This document shows, piece after piece, positions 1-7,870 of a DNA stretch of 34,244 bases. Position 1 is the stretch's first letter; the number at the start of each line of letters is the position of its first letter. The notes below the pieces were generated by a model that saw only the letters and a list, made by a program, of their open reading frames with translations, did not search any database and was not told the DNA's origin. A program made the translations under genes and the position numbers. The DNA is from Candidatus Zixiibacteriota bacterium (lineage in GTDB: Bacteria; Zixibacteria; MSB-5A5; JAABVY01; JAHJOQ01), in the NCBI GenBank assembly GCA_020053015.1, contig JAGVNY010000070.1, positions 1 to 34,244 of the forward strand, given 5' to 3'.

Positions 1-118
1 ATACCCGCTTCGCTACATACTGGCAACCACGCTCAAAGTGCATCCGAAACAAATCCTTGACCTCCGACATGCAGATCGCTACGTTGTGCCTGTCAAAATC
101 AAGTTCTCTCTCTGGCAT
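1..118 (-). CDS. Hypothetical protein, N-terminal part, runs off the left edge
   Basis: A minus-strand gene starts at the ATG at 118-116 and leaves the window at position 1 without a stop. The 39 visible codons begin MPERELDFDRHNVAIC and are polar, with no signal peptide or membrane segment. The start is supported by a clean AAGGAG ribosome binding site seven bases upstream. Ordinary codon use and the absence of stops add weak support. I do not recognise the family from this much sequence. It transcribes leftward, away from the DUF4153 gene. Confidence 0.6.
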   Translation of the reverse strand, partial: MPERELDFDRHNVAICMSEVKDLFRMHFERGCQYVAKRV

Positions 119-962
119 TAGGTGTCTCCTTTCTGGTTACTCCATTTACCTTAGGGATACACCTTCTGCCTTTTACACACTCCTAAAGATATTACCTGTC
201 GGTTACGGTTTCAACAGAGGACTACAGGACTTTCAATATCTCCTGGATAATTGAAGACAGGGGGGGGAGGGAATAATCGTGGAGTGTATCAGTCTATGGC
301 AGATTTGACCACGCCTGCTATCAATAGCTGGCCACAACTCACGAAGTATTGACAACAGGGCCAACGCATAGACGACTCTTGTACGGAGAGCCGGCCAAAG
401 ACGCGAGGGACAGCGATTTGACCTCTCAAGCACTCGTCAGGATTGGATTCGATGGGGACGCTGCGATGTCACGGCAGACAATGACGATGTCGCCAAATTC
501 AGCAAGCTCCGACAAGGCCGACTATGCCCTGAAGGTTTATGCGGCAAACCATGTTATGAATGGAGGAGAGAGCCACTGGATATTATCCTGCAATGTTCTC
601 TCCACAAGTAATCTCTATGCTATCGCTGAAGGGAGCGCGGGAAATAGCCTTTACGGGGATAGTTCCCGGACCGTGATCAATCCTGGCTGCAAAATCGAAT
701 TTAGCCATTTCCATAGGTATTGGCCGATTTGAGATAGATATCCCTTATGATCAAAGGACAGAGCCTATTAATATCAGAGTGGTTTTGGCAGCGCTCAAAT
801 GTGAATTGTCAGCTGGACAATTAGGATCGTATGTGATATGAAGTATCATGATGGATGGATCTTCCCGATCTCGACTTTGCCTGTGGATGCGGCAGGGTTA
901 TACATATTCTGATTGAGAGGCATCTTTGGTTGATACTTCGGACCGGAGTCGATCACTCGTTT
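119..962. other. Intergenic region without a recognisable gene
   Basis: This stretch separates the divergent gene at the left edge from the DUF4153 gene. The longest open frame (349-732, plus) begins with TTG, has no ribosome binding site and shows no recognisable motif, so I do not call it. Short coding-like pieces in shifting frames around 540-840 could be a decayed gene, but nothing identifiable remains. The only clear structure is the inverted repeat at 804-822, listed separately. Confidence 0.5.
804..822. repeat. Perfect 7-bp inverted repeat upstream of the DUF4153 gene
   Basis: AATTGTC at 804-810 and GACAATT at 816-822 are perfect complements around a five-base centre. TGGACA, beginning at 814 inside the repeat, could serve as a -35 element for a weak TATGAA-like -10 seventeen bases further on. 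The repeat could therefore be an operator over the DUF4153 promoter, or a small hairpin. This is inference; only the repeat itself is seen. Confidence 0.35.
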
Positions 963-972
963 AGGAGGAAGC

Positions 973-2796
973 ATGACATTGCCATCGCTGCAAAAGATCG
1001 TCCATGATCTTCGGCGCACCTTCAGTCGTTTTCCACTTGCTCTTGCTTGCAGTCTGCTGGGAACCGCCGCCGCTCTGATCTTGATCGAACGTGAGGATCC
1101 CGATCGAGCAAGTGTCCTATACAACGCCCTATTTGCGTTTTCTCTCGGATTTCCCCTCTTGGTAACTATACCCTTCGTCGCCAAGAAGTGGTCCTGGAGC
1201 AACCTACAATTGTTTGGTGTCCAGGCTATCAGTGTTCTTGCCCTTGTCATTTATGCAACCTCAATCCCGTCTGATATTTCGCACGCTCCTTTGGTGCACC
1301 TGTATCGCCATTTGCTGCTGACTTTAGGATTAATCCTGCTTGTGTCATTCGCTAATCACATCGGACCGGGTCAACAGAACGGCTTCTGGCAGTTTAACAA
1401 AACGCTATTTTCCCGCCTCTTTACGGCGGCGCTTTTCGCAATCGTTCTCTTTTTAGGATTAAGCATTGCGCTGGCGGCGATGGACAGACTATTCGGCATG
1501 GATGTGCCTGGGAAGCGGTATGGCGAACTGTGGATAGCCATCTTAGGATTATTTGCTCCCCTGTTTTTTCTATCCGGGATGCCCGAGGATCTCGACGATC
1601 TTGATATATCTGATGAATACCCCAAAGGCCTCCGAGTCTTCGCGCAGTATATCCTTGCTCCATTAGTCATAGTCTATCTGGTCATTCTATACGCCTATAT
1701 CGTTAAGATCATTGCGCAATGGAGTTGGCCGCAGGGGTGGGTCAGTCGACTTGTCCTGAGCTTTTCAGCCACGGGCATTTTTTCGCTCGCATTGCTATAT
1801 CCCATTCGGGAACAGATTGAAAATCGATGGGTCAAATCTGCTATCCGCTGGTTTTGGATCGCCATCATACCCATGATAGTCGTTCTGCTCCTGGCGATCT
1901 GGCAGCGAATCTCCGATTACGGCATCACCGAGAGCAGATATATCGGCGTAGTGCTTGCCGCATGGCTGGCAGTGATGGCACTATATTTCAATCTGAGCAA
2001 AACTAAAGGCCTGAAAATTATTCCGGCCTCCCTTTGCCTGCTGGCATTGGCGATCAGTTTCGGACCCTGGGGAGTCTTTCGTGTATCGGAACAGAGCCAG
2101 ATCCGGCGGCTTGAAGAGATGCTGATAGCCGATTCGATCTTGGTGAATGGTATGGTGCAGAAGGCTCCCGGCGATGTTTCCGCACGCAACATCACCGAAA
2201 TCAGTTCCATCCTCTCGTATCTTCACGAGGTGCACGGGTACGAGGGCATCCAGCCCTGGTTTGCAGAGAGCCTGCAGCTCGATTCAGGAGGGACGCGCAA
2301 CTACAAAGACGCCAGCACGGTGGCTAAGATGCTCGGTATCAGGTTCGACATGTACGGCAAGGGTGGCCCCGACGGCTCCTACTCAGTTACCGTAGACCTG
2401 AGATCACCGGTTATGACATCAGGTTATGATCATCTCGTGCGAGCAAGTCTTGGCAGGTCTGACGCCGATACAACAGCTTCCAATGACGATACTCTCTGCC
2501 AGGTCTTGACCACCCCAGACTCGATTGTCCTGAGAATCGTGCGCGACACCGTAGCAACCGACTCGCTTGTGATGGACCTTCGCCCCCTGATCGATAACGT
2601 GACCGCCGCCTATGGCAGCTTGCGAGGTCAGGAAATTCCCGCGGAAGAGGCGACTGCTGAATACGTGTTCGCTGGCATGAGAGCCAAGATCATTATCCTA
2701 AGCATGACCGTTCAGCGCACCGAGGACACGACAAAGCTAACCCACTATGATGCGCTGATATTGTATTCGCACGATGCACAGGCGTCCGACCGTTAG
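973..2796 (+). CDS. DUF4153 domain-containing membrane protein
   Basis: The 607-residue protein has a membrane part of about 370 residues with roughly ten to eleven hydrophobic helices, followed by a mostly soluble C-terminal part of about 230 residues. The membrane part has the layout of the DUF4153 family: a short cytoplasmic start, paired helices, and a polar acidic segment around residues 200-215 (MPEDLDDLDISDEYPKG). The family has no established biochemical function; members are inner-membrane proteins. ATG 973 is chosen because AGGAGG lies four to five bases upstream. The gene stands alone: the left neighbour is divergent, and a hairpin follows its stop. The identity of the soluble C-terminal half is unknown; it may be a lineage-specific extracytoplasmic domain. 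Confidence 0.8.
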   Translation: MTLPSLQKIVHDLRRTFSRFPLALACSLLGTAAALILIEREDPDRASVLYNALFAFSLGFPLLVTIPFVAKKWSWSNLQLFGVQAISVLALVIYATSIPSDISHAPLVHLYRHLLLTLGLILLVSFANHIGPGQQNGFWQFNKTLFSRLFTAALFAIVLFLGLSIALAAMDRLFGMDVPGKRYGELWIAILGLFAPLFFLSGMPEDLDDLDISDEYPKGLRVFAQYILAPLVIVYLVILYAYIVKIIAQWSWPQGWVSRLVLSFSATGIFSLALLYPIREQIENRWVKSAIRWFWIAIIPMIVVLLLAIWQRISDYGITESRYIGVVLAAWLAVMALYFNLSKTKGLKIIPASLCLLALAISFGPWGVFRVSEQSQIRRLEEMLIADSILVNGMVQKAPGDVSARNITEISSILSYLHEVHGYEGIQPWFAESLQLDSGGTRNYKDASTVAKMLGIRFDMYGKGGPDGSYSVTVDLRSPVMTSGYDHLVRASLGRSDADTTASNDDTLCQVLTTPDSIVLRIVRDTVATDSLVMDLRPLIDNVTAAYGSLRGQEIPAEEATAEYVFAGMRAKIIILSMTVQRTEDTTKLTHYDALILYSHDAQASDR

Positions 2797-2821
2797 AATT
2801 AGATGCTCATATCATGAGAAA

Positions 2822-2863
2822 CCCGCCTGAAAGGCGGGCCACCCAGCCATTGCATTGCAATGG
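2822..2863 (+). terminator. Tandem hairpins after the DUF4153 gene
   Basis: CCCGCCT (2822-2828) and AGGCGGG (2832-2838) form a 7-bp GC-rich stem with a three-base loop, 25 bases after the stop. A second repeat follows directly: CCATTGC (2847-2853) with GCAATGG (2857-2863). There is no T-run after either stem, so intrinsic termination of the textbook type is not certain. Confidence 0.5.
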
Positions 2864-3001
2864 CGTATCAGCAATGACGGCCCCGACCTCACTCTCCGCA
2901 AACTTTTGTGAGCTTTGAATTTGACATCCAGTTACGCTATGGGATGATCAACGGAAATCGTTGGAAGGTAGTCCATTAGAATAGTCAGCATGCTTTTTCT
3001 T

Positions 3002-3029
3002 TTGAGAATTGCAAAGGTTGGGCTATATT
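3002..3029 (+). promoter_or_regulatory. Probable sigma70-type promoter for the 80-residue membrane protein
   Basis: TTGAGA (3002-3007) and TATATT (3024-3029) are separated by 16 bases. Transcription would begin near 3036, about 64 bases before the ATG at 3100. The region is visibly AT-rich compared with its neighbours. Confidence 0.5.
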
Positions 3030-3099
3030 TATCCTGACTTTATTAACACGAACTGTTTTACCTTAGAGTTTTAGGACTGATGAAAGGAGAATTGCGGCA

Positions 3100-3342
3100 A
3101 TGGGCAAAGATATCAAAGAACAAAGTACAGAAGAACTAAAGAGGAAAGTAAAGACCGGCAAAGTCATATTGATTGTCTGTTGGTCTGCTGTAATTATCTC
3201 TATTGTGATCACCTTGTTTTGTGGGAAGTCACCGTCTATTTCCGCATCTTCGGCTGGATTTGCTGGTTTAGGTATTGTCACCATCGCAATGTTGATTGGT
3301 GGAAAGAAAATCAAGGAAGAAATAGCCCGAAGAAACGACTGA
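3100..3342 (+). CDS. Small two-helix membrane protein
   Basis: The 80-residue protein has a charged N-terminus (MGKDIKEQSTEELKRKVKTG), two hydrophobic helices at about 21-42 and 50-66, and a basic tail (GGKKIKEEIARRND). The layout, with a STEEL-like motif ahead of two helices, resembles small Bacteroidetes proteins often annotated (probably misleadingly) as redox-active disulfide protein 2; this protein has no CxxC. The start is supported by AGGAG about ten bases upstream. Function is unknown. The gene stands alone with its own promoter and is more AT-rich than the genes around it. Confidence 0.7.
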   Translation: MGKDIKEQSTEELKRKVKTGKVILIVCWSAVIISIVITLFCGKSPSISASSAGFAGLGIVTIAMLIGGKKIKEEIARRND

Positions 3343-3780
3343 TATAAGTTCACGTAGATTCTATCGGCGATCCTCTATCATTTTGCTCAGATTATTTGAC
3401 TCTCCCACACAGACTATCGTCAATTTTCGGCCCTTTCCTGGTTCCAATTTGCAGTCGAGAGTCAAGCTCGATGGCAGATTATTTACCGTGACTACCACGG
3501 ACTATCGATTGCTACATGGCCGGGGGAATCACGATCAGCTCGCTTCGAGTGCCATCGGCCCAGCCGGAGCCTTGTATAGTCTCCTGCAGACTCACAGGTC
3601 TGATCTTCCCACACCTAACGGTCAAGCACTACTTGAACTCTGGCAAGCTTGGAAGGAGAGGTGCCTAAGGATATTCCCCTGTGTCCCCTATTCCTCAACC
3701 GCTCCAAGTTCTGTGGGCGGCACATGTCTACATGTGCCCCAACGTACGGCGGATGAAGACATCTGCCGGGCACAGAAATT
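3343..3780. other. Intergenic region; open frame without support
   Basis: An open frame at 3383-3829 (plus, 148 residues) has no ribosome binding site or known motif, and runs into the 3' end of the opposite-strand gene. I therefore do not annotate it, though a decayed coding remnant cannot be excluded. The only firm structure is the hairpin at 3719-3738. Confidence 0.4.
3719..3738 (-). terminator. 8-bp hairpin downstream of the 192-residue gene
   Basis: GGCACATG (3719-3726) and CATGTGCC (3731-3738) are perfect complements around TCTA. The hairpin lies 42 bases beyond the stop of the minus-strand gene at 3781. No T-run follows on that strand. Confidence 0.4.
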
Positions 3781-4359
3781 CTACTCATCTTCATCAAGCC
3801 CCTTGTCCTGCTCGATCTGCTTCAAATAGTATTCGAGATTGCTGGCAATCTTTTCGAATACCTTCGGCACATAGGATGCAAGTTCAGCCATATCAGGATT
3901 GTCGCGAAGCGGTCCGCCATGATAATTGCGCATCTGAGAGAGTATGTCTTCCCTCTCGGACTCCTTCAGACTGTCAAACGGGTTCTGGCCAAGATGGTTG
4001 TGAAAGTCAGAGAGATGGATGAAAGCGCAGCCAAACTTATAGACTGATTGCGTCCAGCCCTGGAGACGCTGAGATAGATCAACCATTTCTCGATCCGTCA
4101 CGTCTCGCCAGCTGCCGTTGGCGGTGCGTACCTTCCATTTCTTGCTTTGGAGTGTCGAGTCGATCAGCCTCCGTCGCTGGGCGATATCAGTAACCGAGAG
4201 CAGATAGATCACGCGAATCATCGAGTCCAATTCCTGGCGCAGAATCGAGAATGCCGGACTTATCACTTCTTGAAGCGTGTGGAAACTCTGAATAGCCTTT
4301 CTATTCTCGTTGGACCGATTACGAATCATGTCGCAGAAGGCTTCAGTGTTCTTGCTCAT
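3781..4359 (-). CDS. Hypothetical cytoplasmic protein, 192 residues
   Basis: This soluble, charged, mostly helical protein has no signal peptide or membrane segment. Notable stretches are LRQELDSMIRVIYLLS, AQRRRLIDSTLQSKKWK and SDFHNHLGQNPFDSL. I do not recognise the family. Two starts are possible: TTG at 4374, which lacks a ribosome binding site, and ATG at 4359, preceded directly by AAGAGG. A TATAAT sequence on the same strand at 4385-4380 would place transcription start near 4373, which favours the ATG. The gene lies 98 bases downstream of the ABC ATPase on the same strand, so read-through from that operon is possible, but the TATAAT suggests its own promoter. A link to the efflux cluster is unproven. 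Confidence 0.6.
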   Translation of the reverse strand: MSKNTEAFCDMIRNRSNENRKAIQSFHTLQEVISPAFSILRQELDSMIRVIYLLSVTDIAQRRRLIDSTLQSKKWKVRTANGSWRDVTDREMVDLSQRLQGWTQSVYKFGCAFIHLSDFHNHLGQNPFDSLKESEREDILSQMRNYHGGPLRDNPDMAELASYVPKVFEKIASNLEYYLKQIEQDKGLDEDE

Positions 4360-4457
4360 CCTCTTGATGCCCAATGATGATTATACTGTCTCGACACAAC
4401 GCCTGCGGGCCGCGAGTTCGCTTCTTCTTACGCATGCCGTATACGCTCAAAACTCAA

Positions 4458-5123
4458 TTAAGATACGAGCATACCGTCCCTGAGTTTCAGCACTTCCCGT
4501 GCTCTTGCTGCAGCCTGAGGACTATGTGTCACCATAACGACGGTCTTGCTGTAACTGCGATTGAGATCATCAAGGACATCCAAAATCTCGTTAGCAAGCG
4601 ATGGATCAAGGTTGCCCGTTGGTTCATCAGCCAGAATTACCTCAGGGTCATTCGCAAGTGCTCGGGCTATGGCTACCCGTTGTTGCTGGCCAACCGAGAG
4701 TTCCCGGGGCAAGAAAGTCGCGCGGTCGGCCAAGCCAAGCTTCTCAAGCAAATCCAGAGCGTGTCGCAGCGTATCCATTCCGTTTGTTTCTCGCGGCAGC
4801 ATCGGCAGCATCACGTTCTCAACAGCCGTTAGGTATGGCACCAGATTAAACGTCTGGAGCACAAAGCCAATAGTCCGATTACGGAATGTGGCCAACTGAG
4901 AAGCAGGGAGAGTATACAGGTTTTGATCGCCATATGTCACATTGCCCGCGCTCGGCTGGATAAGCCCGCCCAACGTCAGCAACAGGGTTGTTTTCCCGGA
5001 GCCCGAAGGACCCGTCACGGCAACAAAACTGCCGGCGGTGATTCTCAGCGAGATATCTCTTAACGCATGCACATGTTGTTTGGAACGCGTGTACGTTTTT
5101 GTGAGACCATGGATGTCAAACAT
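4458..5123 (-). CDS. ABC transporter ATP-binding protein, MacB/LolD type
   Basis: This is the nucleotide-binding subunit that powers the permease encoded just upstream. The 221-residue length is typical of LolD/MacB/FtsE-type ATPases. All motifs are intact: Walker [10 protein letters not shown] (38-46), Q-loop Q90, signature LSVGQQ (142-147), Walker B VILADE (162-167) followed by the PTGNLD signature of this subfamily, and switch histidine H200. The start at 5123 follows the permease stop by two bases, and its AGGAGG ribosome binding site lies inside the last permease codons, so translation is coupled. This is the last gene of the downstream ArsR-headed unit. MacB/LolCDE-type transporters act on substrates on the periplasmic face of the inner membrane. 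Confidence 0.93.
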   Translation of the reverse strand: MFDIHGLTKTYTRSKQHVHALRDISLRITAGSFVAVTGPSGSGKTTLLLTLGGLIQPSAGNVTYGDQNLYTLPASQLATFRNRTIGFVLQTFNLVPYLTAVENVMLPMLPRETNGMDTLRHALDLLEKLGLADRATFLPRELSVGQQQRVAIARALANDPEVILADEPTGNLDPSLANEILDVLDDLNRSYSKTVVMVTHSPQAAARAREVLKLRDGMLVS

Positions 5124-5125
5124 GC

Positions 5126-6352
5126 TCAGACCTCCTGCATGATTACAGCCGGGTCAATCCGAGCCGCCCGATACGTTGGGTACCAACTCCCTGCAAGGGA
5201 AATGACCATCGCTACGACTACCGACCACCAGAAATACGCAAGCACAGGACCGATTTCCAAACCGGCGAGATAGGGTCCGAGAATGACCGCCGACACTGTG
5301 CCGACCACGTACCCGAGAACGCCGCCGACCAATCCCAGTATGATTGCCTTGGCAAGAAAGAGCCAGTAAATGTGCCGTCTTCCCCAGCCGATAGTTATCA
5401 GCGTTCCGATTTCCCTACGACGCTCTTCCACATTTGCCCACATGTAATTGCCGATCGAGAACGAGCCGACCAGTATGATTATCACAAGCAGCACGAGGGC
5501 AACCTTGGCCATCAGTGTATTCGTTTCGATTTGGGTGTTGACGATATGTCCAATAGTAGTTATTCGCGTGTCTGGAAGAATATTGCGAAGTTTCCCCAAC
5601 AGGCCGTCCGAGATTTCGCTGCAACAGCCCATGATCTCAATGTTACTTACTTGACCATTGATCCCAAGCAGCAGCTGCGCGGCGTGAAGGTGTGCGAAGA
5701 TTCTGTTATCGTCGATTGTTCCTGTCTCCGGTAGCACGTGCGTGACTTTGAAGGTTCTTCCCTCGATGGGCAGGATTGAGCCAGTATTAACCCTGAGGCG
5801 CTCTGCAATCTGGCTGCCGACCCACACCTCGTTCATGCCGAGAGAATCGACTGCCTTTCGCTGAGCCTTGAGATCCGCCTCGGTGAGAGAGGATTCTTTG
5901 TTCTGAGAAGGAGCGCACGCCAATGCCAGCTCTGCGCCCATAAGACCAGACGCCTGCCAGATAGGTTTTGAGGCTAACTCATTCGCGGGGAGTATCCCAG
6001 TTAAGATTACTGATGAACCATCAATCTCGATTCTGCGGCTCAATTTGGGCGACATATTGTCGACGCCGGGAATCATCGAGGCAGCAATTCGTTCGACATA
6101 CTCCTCCGGGAATGTTGGAGCGTCGACATCAGCCGAGAAGTAGTCGTCTACAGTTGCCCCTTGTGGAAGCACCATGATGTTGGCGCCAAGCAGATCAAGT
6201 TTCTTTGCGACAACCTGTCGTGATACCGATGTGATCGACTGAATTGCGACTATAACGGCAATTCCCAGTGTGATGGCCAGCAGGCCGGAAACCATACGGC
6301 CTTTACGCTGGTATATCTCCTTCAAAACTATCGTCCGAAACGTGAAGGCCAT
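5126..6352 (-). CDS. FtsX/MacB-like ABC transporter permease
   Basis: The 408-residue permease has the MacB/FtsX architecture: one N-terminal membrane helix (about 20-42), a large extracytoplasmic domain (about 45-275), and three C-terminal helices with the conserved NVEERRREIGTLITIGW segment between them. The extracytoplasmic domain contains MGCCSEISD, with a vicinal Cys pair. These permeases usually use mechanotransmission to move periplasmic or outer-leaflet substrates. The start at 6352 lies four bases after the stop of the thioredoxin-like gene, and GGGAGG is about ten bases upstream. With the ATPase and the exported thiol protein it forms one unit controlled from the ArsR promoter at 7751-7724. 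The substrate is unknown; context suggests a thiol- or metalloid-linked compound. Confidence 0.88.
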   Translation of the reverse strand: MAFTFRTIVLKEIYQRKGRMVSGLLAITLGIAVIVAIQSITSVSRQVVAKKLDLLGANIMVLPQGATVDDYFSADVDAPTFPEEYVERIAASMIPGVDNMSPKLSRRIEIDGSSVILTGILPANELASKPIWQASGLMGAELALACAPSQNKESSLTEADLKAQRKAVDSLGMNEVWVGSQIAERLRVNTGSILPIEGRTFKVTHVLPETGTIDDNRIFAHLHAAQLLLGINGQVSNIEIMGCCSEISDGLLGKLRNILPDTRITTIGHIVNTQIETNTLMAKVALVLLVIIILVGSFSIGNYMWANVEERRREIGTLITIGWGRRHIYWLFLAKAIILGLVGGVLGYVVGTVSAVILGPYLAGLEIGPVLAYFWWSVVVAMVISLAGSWYPTYRAARIDPAVIMQEV

Positions 6353-6355
6353 CGA

Positions 6356-7117
6356 TCAGTTTCCTCCCTTTTTGGCGGGAGGGGGGCAACTCTTGCCGCT
6401 GCCGGACGGGCAGCAACCGCTCGAAGCTACCTTCGTCGCAGAGGCAGTCAGGTTTCCAGCTTCAACCACTCCGGTGTATGTAGCAGTGACCTGACCTTTA
6501 GCATTGACGACAACCGTGACCGGCTCGGCGGATTGCATGTTGACTCCGAGCTGACTCAAGAACACTGTTTCGGCCGGATCGTCCATGTTGACATCGATGG
6601 TAATGCCTTTGCCCATCATCTGGGCACATGCCATAGCACAGCTTTTGCTGACGTCGGCCTTTTTTGACATTCCAGGACGAGCAGCTGTCACATATACTGC
6701 TTGACCAGACTGGATCGCCTTCAGGGCTTCGGTTTTTTTGGGGCTCGGGACCATAGCCACAAGCTGCTGCACTGTCAGCTTCGATGCGACGTTCCCCCCG
6801 GCTATGACGCCATTAGAGGCAAAGACAAGAACCAAGGGGACAGGTGCTGAGGCCAGTCCATATTTCTGAACGAATGTACTGTCGGAAGCATCCATACGAT
6901 TCGATTCAATCATCACCGACCCGGGAAACTGGCTGATGGCACCCTCAATCGTCTTACGCGCTTCGTCGACTCCGATGGCGCCGGGTCCAGTAACCAGCAC
7001 AAAGGCAACGTTTCCGCTGCTCTCCGCCACCTGTAGTTGATCCTCAGTCGAAGCCAGTGCAACAACGGGCAATAAGGCCGCGATCAGCAGCACCGCGATT
7101 CTCTTGCAGTTAGACAT
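6356..7117 (-). CDS. Exported double thioredoxin-fold-like protein with Cys-rich tail
   Basis: The 253-residue protein begins with a signal peptide (about residues 1-23, ending VVALAS). Two regions look like thioredoxin folds: about 35-125, containing YGLASAPVPLVLVFASNG, and about 138-220, containing AEPVTVVVNAKGQVTATYTG. Neither carries the active CxxC; the second has C160-x3-C164 instead. The C-terminus is SSGCCPSGSGKSC (C235, C236, C244) followed by a Pro/Lys-rich end, plausibly a metal- or metalloid-binding tail. AAGGAG lies five bases before the ATG. It sits between the ArsR gene and the ABC permease and is probably a periplasmic partner of that transporter. The fold assignment is by pattern only, and the function is inferred from context. 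Confidence 0.7.
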   Translation of the reverse strand: MSNCKRIAVLLIAALLPVVALASTEDQLQVAESSGNVAFVLVTGPGAIGVDEARKTIEGAISQFPGSVMIESNRMDASDSTFVQKYGLASAPVPLVLVFASNGVIAGGNVASKLTVQQLVAMVPSPKKTEALKAIQSGQAVYVTAARPGMSKKADVSKSCAMACAQMMGKGITIDVNMDDPAETVFLSQLGVNMQSAEPVTVVVNAKGQVTATYTGVVEAGNLTASATKVASSGCCPSGSGKSCPPPAKKGGN

Positions 7118-7268
7118 CGTTACTCCTTATGGTGTATCGCCAGGTATCATTACCTTTCTTCAAAACAATCAGTCATCCGGTAGCCTGTTCGGTTTTCGAG
7201 TCCAGTAGTACTGTGTCCCAAGCGCTTCGGCTGCGGGTAAGACCAATTCAGGACAAAAGGGTCACGGA
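7118..7268. other. Gap between the ArsR gene and the exported thiol protein gene
   Basis: This 151-base gap lies inside the downstream unit. Apart from the AAGGAG ribosome binding site next to 7117, I see no convincing gene, promoter or hairpin in it. Confidence 0.3.
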
Positions 7269-7691
7269 TTATCGGGCTCCTCTGGCTGTCACGGGAGCAG
7301 CTATCGTTTCATTGGCCGTTCGAGCCGCCCTGGACACCTTTTGTTTCCTGCACACGTCAACCGGGAGCAGTTTCATGATGGTCTTGAGATTCTTTGCGTC
7401 TCTCTTGACAACCGCCTCGGACAAGAGGTGCTTTTTCGCCCACTCAATAGCTTCTTCAGCAGCCTTCGGAGCACCGGTAGCCAGACGATAGTAAACCCAT
7501 TTGCCGTTCTTGTCACCTTCCACAAGTCGTGCCTGCCTGAGAATCGACATGTGCTTGGATACTGTGGACGGAGCCAAGTTCAATAGCTCAATGATCTGGC
7601 AAACGCACAACTCTCCGGAATTGAGAGCCATCAGCACCCTGACTCGGTTTTCGTCGCTGAGAGCCTTCGTGATAGAGAGAAAGTCTTGCAT
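7269..7691 (-). CDS. ArsR/SmtB-family metalloregulator (downstream unit)
   Basis: This winged-helix repressor probably senses a thiol-binding metal or metalloid and controls the unit it heads. The N-terminal 75 residues are a typical ArsR domain: ALSDENRVRVLMAL, then ELCVCQI with C29-V-C31 in the alpha3 position used by ArsR-type sensors, the recognition helix LAPSTVSKHMSILRQA, and the wing KNGKWVYYRL. A longer than usual tail (75-140) adds C114, which could be a third ligand. I use the ATG at 7691 rather than the GTG at 7694 because AGGAG lies five bases before the ATG but only two before the GTG. It has its own promoter overlapped by an inverted repeat, so autoregulation is likely. Confidence 0.9.
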   Translation of the reverse strand: MQDFLSITKALSDENRVRVLMALNSGELCVCQIIELLNLAPSTVSKHMSILRQARLVEGDKNGKWVYYRLATGAPKAAEEAIEWAKKHLLSEAVVKRDAKNLKTIMKLLPVDVCRKQKVSRAARTANETIAAPVTARGAR

Positions 7692-7701
7692 CACATCTCC
7701 T

Positions 7702-7751
7702 ACAATTCGCCAATTGTCGAATTATTATACACTGACATCGGCAAATGGCAA
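7702..7751 (-). promoter_or_regulatory. Promoter and nested inverted-repeat operator of the downstream ArsR unit
   Basis: On the minus strand a TTGCCA -35 (7751-7746) and a TATAAT -10 (7729-7724) are 16 bases apart. Transcription would start near 7717. Overlapping this point is AATTCG (7704-7709), eight bases, CGAATT (7718-7723), and nested within it ACAATT (7702-7707) with AATTGT (7712-7717). This is a good candidate operator for the ArsR protein encoded immediately downstream. Confidence 0.65.
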
Positions 7752-7828
7752 CAGGTTTTTTGCGGATTGTTGGAGGAGACTCTCTCGGATTGTAGCGCCG
7801 CAACCTGCCAGCCCGACGCATGTCTTTG

Positions 7829-7861
7829 CAAGCCTGTAGATTGCAGGAGTTTCCAGGCTTG
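7829..7861 (-). terminator. Hairpin ending the upstream efflux unit
   Basis: CAAGCCTG (7829-7836) and CAGGCTTG (7854-7861) form an 8-bp stem with a 17-base loop, starting about ten bases after the stop of the ArsF-like gene and ahead of the next ArsR promoter. No T-run follows, so termination efficiency is uncertain. Confidence 0.4.
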
Positions 7862-7870
7862 GAGGCAAGG

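Noticed and set aside
349-732. 127-codon open frame on the plus strand
   Set aside because: TTG start without ribosome binding site, no recognisable motif and coding-like pieces shifting between frames.
3383-3829. 148-codon open frame on the plus strand
   Set aside because: No ribosome binding site, no motif, and its end overlaps the convincing minus-strand gene at 3781.
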